Of a stretch of 64,000 bases of DNA, positions 31,915 through 42,750 are shown one piece after another. How positions within the stretch are numbered: the first letter of the stretch is position 1; the number at the start of each line of letters is the position of its first letter. The notes beneath the pieces were generated by a model that was not told the origin of the DNA, ran no database searches, and saw only the letters and a program-made list of their open reading frames with translations. The position numbers and the translations under genes are program-made. This DNA is from Variovorax paradoxus (GTDB lineage Bacteria > Pseudomonadota > Gammaproteobacteria > Burkholderiales > Burkholderiaceae_C): positions 62,001-126,000 of the forward strand of contig NZ_JAGGNV010000012.1 in assembly GCF_018614955.1 (NCBI RefSeq). Direction: 5' to 3'.

Positions 31915-33144
31915 ATGCCCGTGAATCTCTCCGCTCCCGACCCCGCCGCCCTGCATGCGGTGCCCGGCATTCGCATCGGCGTGGCCGAAGCGGGCGTGCG
32001 CAAGGCCAACCGCAAGGACCTGACGGTGGTGCTGATCGACGAAGGTGCCGCCGTCGGCGGCGTGTTCACGCAGAACCGCTTCTGCGCAGCGCCCGTGCAG
32101 GTGTGCCGCGAACACCTGGCCCGGGACTTCGGCATTCGCGCGATGCTGATCAACACCGGCAATGCGAATGCCGGCACCGGCGAGGACGGCCTGGCGCGCA
32201 CGCGCGCGACCTGTATCGCGTTGGCCCGCAAGCTGAACCTGGCACCCGAGCAGATCCTGCCCTTCTCCACCGGCGTGATCATGGAGCCGCTGCCGATCGA
32301 CCGCATCGAGGCCGGCCTGCCTGCCGCGCTGGCCGACGCGGCGCCCGACCACTGGGCGCGCGCGGCCGAGGGCATCATGACCACCGACACCGTGCCCAAG
32401 GCCTTCAGCCGGCAGGTGCAGATCGGCGGCGCAACGGTCACCGTCACCGGCATCAGCAAGGGCGCCGGCATGATCCGGCCGAACATGGCGACCATGCTCG
32501 GCTTCATGGCGACCGATGCGAAGATCGCTCCGTCGCTGATCCAGCCGCTGGCCAAGGCATTGGCCGACGCTTCGTTCAATCGCGTGACCATCGACGGCGA
32601 CACCTCGACCAACGATTCCTTCGTGGTGATCGCCACGCAGAAGGCTGCGCACGGCACCATCTCCTCACTCGATTCCGTGGAAGGCCGTGCGTTGGCGGAA
32701 GCGATGCAGATCGTCGCGCGACAGCTGGCCCAGGCCATCGTGCGCGACGGCGAGGGCGCGACCAAGTTCATCACCATCCGCGTGGAAGGCGGGCGCGATG
32801 CCGCCGAATGCAGGCAGGTGGCCTATGCGGTAGCGCATTCGCCGCTGGTCAAGACCGCGTTCTACGCGAGCGACCCCAACCTCGGGCGCATCCTCGCGGC
32901 GGTCGGCTATGCGGGCATCGCCGACCTCGATCAGACCGGCATCGATCTCCACCTCGACGACGTGCATGTCGCCGTCAATGGCGGACGCAATCCGAGCTAT
33001 CGCGAAGAAGACGGCCAGCGGGTGATGAAGCAGAGCGAGATCACCGTGCGCATCGGCCTCGGCCGCGGCGACGCCGCCGATACCGTGTGGACCTGCGACC
33101 TGAGCCACGACTACGTTTCCATCAATGCCGACTACAGGTCATGA
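31915..33144 (+). CDS. argJ: Glutamate N-acetyltransferase / amino-acid acetyltransferase
   Basis: A 409-residue ornithine acetyltransferase precursor. It self-cleaves between Ala192 and Thr193 in NMATMLGFM; the new N-terminal Thr carries the acetyl group. The upstream GKGAGM-like SKGAGMIRP and downstream DGDTSTND motifs are present. ArgJ recycles acetyl from N-acetylornithine to glutamate in arginine synthesis; whether it also uses acetyl-CoA (bifunctional form) cannot be told here. It is 19 bp after secA and overlaps the next gene by 4 bp. Confidence 0.95.
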   Translation: MPVNLSAPDPAALHAVPGIRIGVAEAGVRKANRKDLTVVLIDEGAAVGGVFTQNRFCAAPVQVCREHLARDFGIRAMLINTGNANAGTGEDGLARTRATCIALARKLNLAPEQILPFSTGVIMEPLPIDRIEAGLPAALADAAPDHWARAAEGIMTTDTVPKAFSRQVQIGGATVTVTGISKGAGMIRPNMATMLGFMATDAKIAPSLIQPLAKALADASFNRVTIDGDTSTNDSFVVIATQKAAHGTISSLDSVEGRALAEAMQIVARQLAQAIVRDGEGATKFITIRVEGGRDAAECRQVAYAVAHSPLVKTAFYASDPNLGRILAAVGYAGIADLDQTGIDLHLDDVHVAVNGGRNPSYREEDGQRVMKQSEITVRIGLGRGDAADTVWTCDLSHDYVSINADYRS

Positions 33145-34010
33145 ATGAGAAGTTCGAACGCCTGATCGAGCGCGCCGAACAGCTGATCGGCCGCATCGAG
33201 TCAATCCTTCCGCAGCCGCTGGCGGCGCCCGCCGACTGGAACGCCTCGATCGCCTGGCGCTACCGCCGCCGCAGCTCGGGACACGGCACGCTGGAACCGG
33301 TGCGCCACCTGGCTTCGATACCCTTGGATGCGCTCAAGGAAATCGACGCCCAGAAGGAAAAGATCGAACGCAACACGCGTCAGTTCGTCGAGGGCAAGCC
33401 GGCCAACAATGTGCTGTTGACCGGGGCCCGCGGCACCGGCAAGTCTTCGCTGATCCGCGCCTGCCTGCAGGCCTATGCGTCGCAGGGATTGCGCTTGATC
33501 GAAGTCGACAAGGCCGAGCTGACGGACCTGCCGGACATCGTCGAGGTGGTTTCGCAGCGGCCCGAGAAGTTCATCGTGTTCAGCGACGACCTGAGTTTCG
33601 ACGAGGGCGAGCCCGGCTACAAGGCGCTCAAGTCGATCCTCGACGGTTCGATCGCCGCGGCCACGCCCAATGTGCTGATCTACGCGACCAGCAACCGGCG
33701 CCACCTGCTGCCCGAATACATGAAGGACAACCTGAGCTACACCCACACCGAAGACGGCGAGGTGCATCCCGGCGAGGTGATCGAGGAAAAGATCTCGCTG
33801 TCGGAGCGCTTCGGCCTCTGGGTCAGCTTCTATCCCTTCAGCCAGAACGAATACCTGACGATCGTCGCGCAGTGGCTGTCGTCCTTCGGCGTCGATGCGA
33901 AGGCGATCGAGGCGGCTCGGGCCGAGGCCCTGGTCTGGGCGCTCGAACGCGGTTCGCGCAGCGGTCGCGTGGCCTACCAGTTCGCGCGCGACTACGCGGG
34001 CCGCAGCTGA
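33141..34010 (+). CDS. DUF815-family AAA ATPase
   Basis: A 289-residue P-loop ATPase. Walker A is GARGTGKS (95-102) after the strand NNVLLTG; a Walker-B-like [14 protein letters not shown] follows. [14 protein letters not shown] with [13 protein letters not shown] are the DUF815 sensor regions. The first ~85 residues are helical and charged. The family's biological role is not established. It is coupled to argJ by ATGA overlap and followed 7 bp later by a mutT-type gene, an arrangement also common in other Burkholderiales. Confidence 0.88.
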   Translation: MNEKFERLIERAEQLIGRIESILPQPLAAPADWNASIAWRYRRRSSGHGTLEPVRHLASIPLDALKEIDAQKEKIERNTRQFVEGKPANNVLLTGARGTGKSSLIRACLQAYASQGLRLIEVDKAELTDLPDIVEVVSQRPEKFIVFSDDLSFDEGEPGYKALKSILDGSIAAATPNVLIYATSNRRHLLPEYMKDNLSYTHTEDGEVHPGEVIEEKISLSERFGLWVSFYPFSQNEYLTIVAQWLSSFGVDAKAIEAARAEALVWALERGSRSGRVAYQFARDYAGRS

Positions 34011-34017
34011 CCCGGCC

Positions 34018-34440
34018 ATGACGGACACGCGCAAACACACCGAGGTGGCGGTCGGCATCCTCATCCGCGAGGACGACGCGCTGCTTCTTTCGACCCGGCC
34101 CGAGGGCAAGCCTTACGCGGGCTACTGGGAGTTTCCGGGCGGCAAGATCGAGACGGGCGAGACGGTGGAAGAGGCGCTACGGCGCGAACTGCACGAGGAG
34201 CTCGGCATCACGATCGCCGGCGCCGAGGTCTGGAAGACCACTGAACACGACTATCCGCACGCGCTGGTGCGCCTGCACTGGTGCAAGGTCCGGGCGTGGC
34301 GGGGCGAGTTCGAGATGCGCGAAGGCCAGGCGATGCGCTGGCAGCAGTTGCCGCTCGATGTGGCGCCGGTGCTGCCGGGTGCGCTGCCAGTGCTTGGCTG
34401 GCTCGCGCAGGAGCGCGGCCTCGCCAACGATCACTGCTGA
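34018..34440 (+). CDS. mutT: MutT-type Nudix hydrolase (8-oxo-dGTPase)
   Basis: A 140-residue Nudix protein. The Nudix box fits G-x5-E-x7-REUxEExGU at residues 42-64 (GKIETGE...[10 protein letters not shown]), preceded by YWEFPGG as in MutT. MutT removes 8-oxo-dGTP from the nucleotide pool. [14 protein letters not shown] downstream also matches MutT. Its 3' end overlaps that of convergent yacG by 10 bp. Confidence 0.9.
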   Translation: MTDTRKHTEVAVGILIREDDALLLSTRPEGKPYAGYWEFPGGKIETGETVEEALRRELHEELGITIAGAEVWKTTEHDYPHALVRLHWCKVRAWRGEFEMREGQAMRWQQLPLDVAPVLPGALPVLGWLAQERGLANDHC

Positions 34441-34646
34441 ACCTTGGGGTCGCCGAAAGACTCGTCGTCGGGCGGCGCCTCGGCCGGCATCCTGAATTCT
34501 TCGCTCGCCCAGGCGCCGAGGTCGATGCCCTTGCAGCGCGCGCTGCAGAAGGGCCGGTACGGATTGCTGGGCGCGTAGACGCTGTCCTTCCCGCACGCCG
34601 GGCACCGGACGATGCGCTCGCCAGATGAATTGACCTTGGCCATCAT
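34431..34646 (-). CDS. yacG: DNA gyrase inhibitor YacG
   Basis: A 71-residue zinc protein with four cysteines in CPACGK and [12 protein letters not shown], followed by WASEEFRMP, the exact YacG pattern. In E. coli YacG binds GyrB and blocks DNA binding. Two adjacent ATGs (34646, 34643) are possible; the first overlaps the zapD stop by 4 bp and is used. The acidic tail (DDESFGD) is variable in the family. The coaE-zapD-yacG neighbourhood is conserved in proteobacteria. Confidence 0.92.
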   Translation of the reverse strand: MMAKVNSSGERIVRCPACGKDSVYAPSNPYRPFCSARCKGIDLGAWASEEFRMPAEAPPDDESFGDPKVQQ

Positions 34647-35398
34647 GCGCAGAGAGTCAGCTCGAAGGGGGTGTCGTCCGTGCTCTGGTGCAGGCGATCG
34701 TCGGCTTCGTGTCGCATCAACCGCACCGACACCATGAGCCGGTTGCCGCTGATCTCGGGAATGAGTCCGAGTTTCGGGTCGATGCGCAGGCGCAGCAGCT
34801 GGAAGCTGCGGCCCTGAGGCAGGTTCTGCTGGAACTGGCCGCCAGCGGCCATGACCTTGTAGGGCACGTCGGCGTCGCGCAAGAGCTTCAGCAGCAGGTA
34901 GATCGATTCGGCCAGCGGCGCGAGCGTGGAGGACCAGCGTTCCAGGTCGGCGCGCCGGTCGGGGGCCCTGCCGTTCTGCCAGGCGTAGTAGGCCGGCAGG
35001 TCGAACTCGCAGGTGCCGCCGGGAATGCCCGCGCGGCTGCGGATGCTCATCAGCCACTCGTTCTCGGTCAATGCCTGTCCGGCCTTGCCGGGCACCGTGT
35101 TGAGCGTGGTGAAGTTGCTTTCGAGCTTGCCGACGACCTGGTCCAGCACCGCTTCGGAGATGGCCGGGTTGCCGCGGTAGCTGTTGAAGACGTTCTTGTG
35201 CTTGTCGAGGTCCCGCAGCACGTCGGCCTTGAGATCGGCGCGCGCCGCCACGTCCATGATCTCGAAGATCGTGACGAGGGCGTAGTGATGGGAGAGCGCC
35301 GAATCGGCAGGCACCAATTCGCCGAGGCGGCGAAACAGGTGCTCCAGCCGCAGGTAGGTCCGGATGCGCTCGTTGAAGGGGTACTCGTACAGAATCAC
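34643..35398 (-). CDS. zapD: Cell division protein ZapD
   Basis: A 251-residue ZapD (YacF/DUF1342). The start is GTG at 35398, giving the family N-terminus [21 protein letters not shown]. Other blocks are [20 protein letters not shown] and the C-terminal beta part with [17 protein letters not shown]. ZapD cross-links FtsZ filaments at the division site. It is preceded upstream (on the minus strand) by the acyl-transfer pair rather than directly by coaE. Confidence 0.93.
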   Translation of the reverse strand: MILYEYPFNERIRTYLRLEHLFRRLGELVPADSALSHHYALVTIFEIMDVAARADLKADVLRDLDKHKNVFNSYRGNPAISEAVLDQVVGKLESNFTTLNTVPGKAGQALTENEWLMSIRSRAGIPGGTCEFDLPAYYAWQNGRAPDRRADLERWSSTLAPLAESIYLLLKLLRDADVPYKVMAAGGQFQQNLPQGRSFQLLRLRIDPKLGLIPEISGNRLMVSVRLMRHEADDRLHQSTDDTPFELTLCA

Positions 35399-35474
35399 GC
35401 GTCGGCTTCCAGTCGCACGATGATAGCCCGAAGACTCGCTGCCGCACCGCAGTGAAGGGGAACTGGCATTCGTC

Positions 35475-36485
35475 CTACGGCGCGTTCTGCCGGACCGGAG
35501 AGAGGAGCTCGCGCACCTCCTTGAGCATCAGCTCGCCGACCCACAGCTGACCATGCATGGACAGGTGCGTGTCGTTGGGGAAATAGAGGTCGCGCACGGT
35601 CGTACGGGCCTCCCTCGCCGCGGTGAACAGGTCGGGACCGAGTTTGGTCTTGTTGAGGGCGGCGACGAAAGCGGCGGAGTGCTGGGGTTCCACATAAGTT
35701 GTGGTCTTGTCCGGAATCACCATCCACAGGACCGGCGGCGACGGATGCGCCTGACTGATCGCTTCCATTTGCCTGACCGTGCGTTCGGAAAGCTCGGCTG
35801 CGGTGGTGTCATCGGGAAAGAACAGCGCCTTGTCGCACAGCCTGTTGCTGAAATAGGTGCAGCCGTCGGGCACGGTGCGCACCCGCGCGCGCTCTCCGAA
35901 CTGGACGTCGGGCGATGCGATGGCGCGTTTCGTGTTGCGATAGGTGTTCAGGCCGGTGGTCAGCTTGGCGCTGGTATTGAGTTCGAAGCCCGGAACCTCG
36001 GTGATGGGTTGCGCGAAGGGCTCCTTCTTGATCGACAGGGGCTTCTTCGACATCGCGCCGCACTTCTCGCTGTCGTCGAGGCGCTCGGCGAGCAGGCGCT
36101 CGATGCTCTCGATCACGATCAGCTTGCCGCGGAAACCGTTGTCCTCGACCCATTGGCTGAAATTCTTGCAGATGAAGGGAAGTTGTCCCCAGTAGATCGT
36201 CGTGACGCGGTAGCCGGCCTTCACCAGTGTGCTCTGCCATGTCAAGGTCATCGAGAAACTGTCGCCGATGACGAGGATGTCGGCCTGGTCCATCGAGACG
36301 GCGCGCATGGACTCGAACGGAAGAGGAGGCGGCGGTTTGCGCCACCCGAATTCATGATCGGATACGCGCCCGATGCGCGACAGGTCGCCGTAGGGAACCG
36401 GCGTGAACAGCGTGACCAGCAGCAGGGCCACGATCACCGCAAAGCCCGCGAAAAAGATCCGCAGCCAGAGTTTCGCTGGGGTCAT
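35475..36485 (-). CDS. Membrane-anchored SGNH-fold acyl-transferase/esterase (AlgJ/AlgX-like)
   Basis: A 336-residue protein with one N-terminal membrane helix (about residues 7-28) and a periplasmic SGNH domain. The nucleophile block is VIGDSFSM (GDSF at 74-77), and the catalytic Asp/His pair is NDTHLS (D305, H307) near the C-terminus. This is the AlgJ/AlgX pattern of polysaccharide O-acetylation partners. The ATG at 36485 lies just after the stop of the MBOAT gene (36487); a GTG at 36521 would add 12 residues overlapping it. Together with the MBOAT protein it probably acetylates an envelope glycan; substrate unknown. Confidence 0.82.
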   Translation of the reverse strand: MTPAKLWLRIFFAGFAVIVALLLVTLFTPVPYGDLSRIGRVSDHEFGWRKPPPPLPFESMRAVSMDQADILVIGDSFSMTLTWQSTLVKAGYRVTTIYWGQLPFICKNFSQWVEDNGFRGKLIVIESIERLLAERLDDSEKCGAMSKKPLSIKKEPFAQPITEVPGFELNTSAKLTTGLNTYRNTKRAIASPDVQFGERARVRTVPDGCTYFSNRLCDKALFFPDDTTAAELSERTVRQMEAISQAHPSPPVLWMVIPDKTTTYVEPQHSAAFVAALNKTKLGPDLFTAAREARTTVRDLYFPNDTHLSMHGQLWVGELMLKEVRELLSPVRQNAP

Positions 36486-36486
36486 G

Positions 36487-37977
36487 TCAGAACTGGAAAT
36501 AAAGGAAGGGGCTGTAGACACCCAGTTGGGACACGCACATGCCGAACAGCACGACCACGAAAGCGGCGATCAGTGCCGTGACCATCCGCATCGAGCGCGG
36601 ACGCCCTGCCAGCGCGATCGGACCAGGCACCCAGCGCTCCAGCGCGATCGTAGGAGGCAATGCCAGGCAGATGAACAGGCCGAGCAGCAAGGTCTGGAAG
36701 AACTCGGGCTTGCGGTATGGAACCGCGAACTCGCCGAATGCGCTCGGCGGCATCCCGTGCATGCCGAGCATGCCCTTGTAGATTTCGAGCGCCGTGGCGA
36801 CGCTCTCGGCGCGGAACACGACCCAGGCGATCATCACGCACAGGAAGGTCAGCAGCCAGCCGGCCACGCGCCCCACGCGGCTCGGCGTGGCGCTGCGCTG
36901 CACCTTGGCGTTCCACAGATGATTGATCATCAGGAATGCGCCGTGCAACGCGCCCCAGATCACGAAGGTCCACGCCGCGCCATGCCAGAGGCCGCCGAGC
37001 AGCATGGTGAGAAACAGATTGAGGTAGCGGCGCGCCTCGCCCTTGCGGTTGCCGCCCAGCGGCACATACAGATAGTCGCGCAGGAAAGTCGACAGCGAAA
37101 TGTGCCAGCGCCGCCAGAACTCGATGATGTTGGTCGATTTGTAGGGCGATCGGAAATTGAGCGGCAACTGCACGCCCAGGCACAAGGACAGCCCGACCGC
37201 CATGTCCGAATAGCCCGAGAAGTCGAAGTAGATCTGCAGCGTGTAGGCCAGCACACCGAACCATGCCGTGTAGAGCGAGGGCGCGATGCCGTTGTGCACG
37301 CCGTTGAACATCAGGTCGGCGTACTGCCCCATCTTGTCGCCGATCAGCAGCTTCTTCGCGAGACCGAAGCTGAAGATCGCAATGCCGAGTGCGAGCTTGT
37401 TTGCATCGATCCGGTAGATGGCCGGGTTGGCGAACTGCGGCATCATCTGCGCGTGATGCAGCACAGGACCCGCGATCAGATGCGGGAAGTAGGTGACGAA
37501 CAGCAAATAGTGAATGAAGCTGCGCTCGTGAACCTTGCCCTGCCAGCAGTCGACCAGGAAGGCAATTTGCGTGAAGGTATAGAACGAAATCCCGATCGGC
37601 AGTGCGATATGGAGCAGCGGAATCGGCGCCAGTTCTGCGGCAGCCAGCCCCTCGTTCACGTTCGAAACGAAGAAGTTGGCGTACTTGAAGACCGCCAGCA
37701 CGCCGAGGTTGACGACGAGCGCAGCGATCAGCATGCGCTTGCGCTGACGGTCGTCGCGTTCGGGGCTCGGCGTGAGGCGCAGCCCAAACCAGTAGTTGAC
37801 GCAGATCGAGCCCACCAGCAGCGGCAAGGCCTTGACGCTCCACCAGCCATAGAAGAACAGCGATGCGAGCGCAAGAAAGCCGGCGGCCGCACGCGCGTTG
37901 CGCTTTCCGATCAGGAAGAACCCGACAAGAACTATCGGGAAATAGAGAAAGATGAATGCGTACGAATTGAAAAGCAT
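36487..37977 (-). CDS. MBOAT-family O-acyltransferase (AlgI-like)
   Basis: A 496-residue membrane protein with ten or more hydrophobic helices. The MBOAT signature includes YFDFSGYSDMA, EFWRRWHISLSTFLRDYLYVPLGG (His292) and the catalytic LLGGLWHGAAW (His332). AlgI-type proteins move acetyl groups across the inner membrane to a periplasmic acceptor enzyme, here likely the SGNH protein encoded next. No alginate, cellulose or capsule genes are nearby, so the acceptor glycan is unknown. Placement between zapD and coaE looks like an insertion into a conserved block. Confidence 0.9.
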   Translation of the reverse strand: MLFNSYAFIFLYFPIVLVGFFLIGKRNARAAAGFLALASLFFYGWWSVKALPLLVGSICVNYWFGLRLTPSPERDDRQRKRMLIAALVVNLGVLAVFKYANFFVSNVNEGLAAAELAPIPLLHIALPIGISFYTFTQIAFLVDCWQGKVHERSFIHYLLFVTYFPHLIAGPVLHHAQMMPQFANPAIYRIDANKLALGIAIFSFGLAKKLLIGDKMGQYADLMFNGVHNGIAPSLYTAWFGVLAYTLQIYFDFSGYSDMAVGLSLCLGVQLPLNFRSPYKSTNIIEFWRRWHISLSTFLRDYLYVPLGGNRKGEARRYLNLFLTMLLGGLWHGAAWTFVIWGALHGAFLMINHLWNAKVQRSATPSRVGRVAGWLLTFLCVMIAWVVFRAESVATALEIYKGMLGMHGMPPSAFGEFAVPYRKPEFFQTLLLGLFICLALPPTIALERWVPGPIALAGRPRSMRMVTALIAAFVVVLFGMCVSQLGVYSPFLYFQF

Positions 37978-38060
37978 CTTGGGGAGGGCTGCGTCGCATG
38001 GCCCATTCGAGCGCGCCGCCTTGTTGTTGTCTCGCGCGTGTGGCGGCAGTCAGCCCGGGA

Positions 38061-38660
38061 TTATCGCGTGCCTGCGCCGGTCCACCGTTCCCACAGATTT
38101 CGGACGTCGGCGGAGAGTTCCGCCAGCGACATTTTCTCGTTGAAGATCACCGCGTCCGCCGCGGCGCGGCGCTCCACGCGGTCGGTCTGCTGAGCGATCA
38201 CGGCGCGAACGGCTTCGGGCGTCCAGCGCGAACGCGCCACCACGCGCTGCACCTGGGTTTCTTCGGTCGCGTCGACGACCAGCACGCGATCGACGAGGGC
38301 GCGCCAACGCTTCGATTCGACCAGCAGCGGCACATCGAAGACGATCAGTTGCCCGCCCGCGGCCGCCGCCTGACGCTCGCATTCCACGCCAATCAGGGGA
38401 TGCAGGATCGCTTCGAGCCGTTTTCTGGCGTCCGCGTCGGCAAACACCAACTCCCGCATGCGTGCCCGGTCCAGGCCGCCATCCATGGCGATGACCGCAC
38501 GGCCGAATTCGGCTTCGATCGCAGGCATGGCCGCCCCTTGCGGCTGGGCGATCGCGCGTGCAATGGCGTCGGTGTCGATCAGCGTGGCGCCGGCGATGAC
38601 CAGCATGGACGCGACGGTGCTCTTTCCGCTGCCGATGCCGCCGGTCAGTCCGATGCGCAT
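38061..38660 (-). CDS. coaE: Dephospho-CoA kinase
   Basis: A 199-residue P-loop kinase that phosphorylates dephospho-CoA, the last step of coenzyme A synthesis. The P-loop GGIGSGKST is at residues 7-15; LIDTDAIARAI holds the catalytic Asp; FDVPLLVES and RSRWTPEAVRAVIAQQ are the family substrate and lid regions. Normal length. It follows pilD by 20 bp in the pilB-pilC-pilD-coaE order common to proteobacteria. Confidence 0.95.
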   Translation of the reverse strand: MRIGLTGGIGSGKSTVASMLVIAGATLIDTDAIARAIAQPQGAAMPAIEAEFGRAVIAMDGGLDRARMRELVFADADARKRLEAILHPLIGVECERQAAAAGGQLIVFDVPLLVESKRWRALVDRVLVVDATEETQVQRVVARSRWTPEAVRAVIAQQTDRVERRAAADAVIFNEKMSLAELSADVRNLWERWTGAGTR

Positions 38661-38680
38661 GGCACGCGCGCCTTTGCTTG

Positions 38681-39523
38681 TCAGAGGCCGGCCACGCGAA
38701 GGATCGCGTCCGGACCGAAGAGCATGGCTGTGAAGCCCGCGCCTGCGAGGAAAGGGCCGAAGGGCACGTAGCCGCCTTCGCGCAGCCCGCTGTTGAGCTT
38801 GAGCGCAACGCCGACGATCACGCCGATCACCGATGCCATCAGGATGATGGGCACCAGCGCCTGCCACCCGAACCACGCGCCGAAGGCGGCGAACAGCTTG
38901 AAATCGCCGTAACCCATGCCTTCCTTGCCGGTGCTCAGCTTGAACAGCCAGTAGACCGCCCATAGCGAGACATAGCCCGCCACGGCGCCCCAGACGGCAT
39001 TGACCAGGCTGACGCCCGTGAAACCCGCGAGGGCTGCGAGCAGGCCGGCCCAGAGCAAGGGCAGCGTGATGTCGTCGGGCAAGAGGGTGGTGTCCCAGTC
39101 GATCAGCGCGAGCGCGATCAGCGCTGCGGCGAAGCCGCACCAGGCCAGGCCGCCGAACTGGCCGGGCATGCGCCACACGCACCAGGCGAACAGGGTGCCG
39201 GTCGCCAGCTCGACCAGCGGATAGCGCAGGCTGATCGCTGCCTTGCACGCCGAGCATTTGCCGCGAAGAAACAGGTAGCTCAGCACGGGCACATTCTCGT
39301 ACCAGCGGATCGCATGGCCGCACTGCTGGCAGCGCGAATGCGGCACCATCAGATTGAAGGACTCTGCAGCAGCGGGTTCCGCGCCGTTGAGGCTCGCACA
39401 TTCGGCGGCCCATTGGCGTTCCAGCATTTTCGGCAGGCGATAAATCACGACGTTGAGGAAGCTACCGATCAACAACCCCAGCACGCCGGCCAATGCGGCG
39501 TCCACCCCCTGCGAAACCAGCAT
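38681..39523 (-). CDS. pilD: Prepilin peptidase / N-methyltransferase
   Basis: A 280-residue aspartic membrane protease. The N-terminal helix GVLGLLIGSFLNVVIYRLP is followed by the cytoplasmic zinc loop with CQQCGH and CSACK. Catalytic aspartates are in LIDWDTTLLPDD and GMGYGDFKLFAAFGAW. It cleaves and methylates type IV prepilins and type II pseudopilins. The ATG at 39523 overlaps the pilC stop by one base (TGATG). Confidence 0.95.
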   Translation of the reverse strand: MLVSQGVDAALAGVLGLLIGSFLNVVIYRLPKMLERQWAAECASLNGAEPAAAESFNLMVPHSRCQQCGHAIRWYENVPVLSYLFLRGKCSACKAAISLRYPLVELATGTLFAWCVWRMPGQFGGLAWCGFAAALIALALIDWDTTLLPDDITLPLLWAGLLAALAGFTGVSLVNAVWGAVAGYVSLWAVYWLFKLSTGKEGMGYGDFKLFAAFGAWFGWQALVPIILMASVIGVIVGVALKLNSGLREGGYVPFGPFLAGAGFTAMLFGPDAILRVAGL

Positions 39524-40749
39524 CAGACGACCTGGCCGAGCTTGAAGATGGGCAGATACATCGAGACCACGATGCCGCCGATGATCACGCCGAGGAACAC
39601 GATGATGATGGGCTCCATCAGGCTCGAGAGGCCGGCCACCATGTCGTCGACTTCCGATTCGTAGAAATCGGCAGCCTTGCCCAGCATGTGGTCGATCGAC
39701 CCGGACTCCTCGCCGATCGCGGTCATCTGCAGGACCATGGAGGGGAACAAGTTGGCGTTGGTCATGGCCGACGTCAGGCTGGTGCCGGTCGAGACCTCCT
39801 GCTGGATCTTGGCCGTGGCGTCGGCGTACACCGTATTGCCGGACGCGCCGCCGACAGAGTCGAGCGCCTCGACCAATGGCACGCCGGCGGCGAACATGGT
39901 GGCCAAGGTGCGGGTCCAGCGCGCGACGCAGGACTTGTCGATCAGGCTGCCGAAGATCGGCAGGCGCAGCAGCAGCCGGTCCATGACCCGTTGAACGCGC
40001 TCGTTGCGCTTCCAGGCCTGCATGAAGAAGTAGAGGCCGCCGCCGATCACGCCGAAGATCAGCCACCAGTACGCGACGAAGAATTCGCTGATGGCCATGA
40101 CGATCAGCGTCGGGGCCGGCAGGTCGGCGCCGAAGGAGCTGAACACCTGCTTGAAGGCCGGAATCACGAAGATCATGATGATCGCCACCACGACGAACGC
40201 GACGACGACCACGGAGGTCGGGTACATCAGCGCCGACTTGATCTTCGACTTGATCGCCTCGGTCTTTTCCATGTAGGTGGCCAGGCGATCGAGCAGTTCT
40301 TCCAGGATACCCGCGGCTTCGCCGGCTTCGACCAGGTTGCAGTAGAGATTGTCGAAATACTTCGGAAACTTGCGGAAGGCAGCGGACAGCGAGGTACCCG
40401 TCTCCACGTCGCTGCGAACGTCGTTGAGCAGTTTGGCCACGCTCGGATTCGCGTTGCCGCGGCCCACGATGTCGAAGGCCTGCAACAGGGGAACGCCGGC
40501 CTTCATCATCGTCGCCAGCTGGCGCGTGAAGATGGCGATGTCCTTCGGCTTGATGGCCTTGCCGGAGCGCATGCGCCGCTTCTTGATCTTCGTCGCGAGC
40601 ACGCCCTGGCGCCGCAGCGCGGCCTGGACCTGGTTTTCGCCGGCAGCGCGGACCTCGCCGCGTACCACCTTGCCGTTGCGATCCTTGCCTTCCCACTCGA
40701 AGACGAATTCCTTGAGGGTTCGGGTTGATGCTGCTGCTGCCGTTGCCAT
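39523..40749 (-). CDS. pilC: Type IV pilus inner-membrane platform protein PilC
   Basis: A 408-residue GspF-family protein with two homologous cytoplasmic domains, each followed by hydrophobic helices. The first repeat contains FTRQLATMMKAGVPLLQAFD, the second WTRTLATMFAAGVPLVEALD; LEELLDRLATYMEK and the C-terminal LMEPIIIVFLGVIIGGIVVSMYLPIF are typical. The ATG at 40749 is preferred over a start six codons upstream. PilC anchors the PilB/PilT motors at the base of the pilus. pilB lies 20 bp upstream in the operon. Confidence 0.95.
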   Translation of the reverse strand: MATAAAASTRTLKEFVFEWEGKDRNGKVVRGEVRAAGENQVQAALRRQGVLATKIKKRRMRSGKAIKPKDIAIFTRQLATMMKAGVPLLQAFDIVGRGNANPSVAKLLNDVRSDVETGTSLSAAFRKFPKYFDNLYCNLVEAGEAAGILEELLDRLATYMEKTEAIKSKIKSALMYPTSVVVVAFVVVAIIMIFVIPAFKQVFSSFGADLPAPTLIVMAISEFFVAYWWLIFGVIGGGLYFFMQAWKRNERVQRVMDRLLLRLPIFGSLIDKSCVARWTRTLATMFAAGVPLVEALDSVGGASGNTVYADATAKIQQEVSTGTSLTSAMTNANLFPSMVLQMTAIGEESGSIDHMLGKAADFYESEVDDMVAGLSSLMEPIIIVFLGVIIGGIVVSMYLPIFKLGQVV

Positions 40750-40769
40750 TCGAGCTCCGCTTCTCAATG

Positions 40770-42506
<1,737 letters not shown>

Positions 42507-42563
42507 TCAACGAATGTAACAAGACGTGAAAAATTGCTTCACGATCATCGCTGATCCCCCAAG

Positions 42564-42616
42564 GGCTGTAAATCGCTTCGCAGCAACAGACCGCGGAGCA
42601 TTTTGCATTTACAGCC
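42564..42616. repeat. Perfect 10-bp inverted repeat between tRNA-Pro and pilB
   Basis: GGCTGTAAAT (42564-42573) is mirrored by ATTTACAGCC (42607-42616) with 33 bp between the arms. It lies upstream of pilB and just downstream of tRNA-Pro, both on the minus strand. It could be an operator-like site or an RNA stem; the long loop makes a simple terminator less likely. Confidence 0.6.
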
Positions 42617-42624
42617 GAAAAGGC

Positions 42625-42701
42625 TGGTCGGGGTGAGAGGATTCGAACCTCCGGCCTCTACGTCCCGAACGTAGCGCTCTACCAGGCTAAGCTACACCCC
42701 G
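42625..42701 (-). tRNA. tRNA-Pro (CGG)
   Basis: A 77-nt cloverleaf on the minus strand with encoded CCA. The acceptor stem CGGGGTG (5' end at 42701) pairs with CACCCCG; discriminator A at 42628 and CCA at 42627-42625. The anticodon stem CTACG/CGTAG encloses TTCGGGA with anticodon CGG, reading CCG. The T arm has GGTTCGAATCC. It stands alone between ispB and pilB. Confidence 0.95.
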
Positions 42702-42750
42702 ATGGTTGCAAGAAAAAGAATCGTCCCGGGTGCCCACTGTCGTGAGGTGT

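Noticed and set aside
36403..38193. A 596-codon plus-strand open frame opposite the MBOAT gene
   Set aside because: The minus-strand protein has all MBOAT catalytic motifs; the plus-strand frame has no motif and is His/Gln/Glu/Arg-rich as expected for a shadow.
42564..42616. Treating the inverted repeat as an attachment site for an integrated element at tRNA-Pro
   Set aside because: There is no integrase, no direct repeat of the tRNA 3' end and the flanking genes are core genes.
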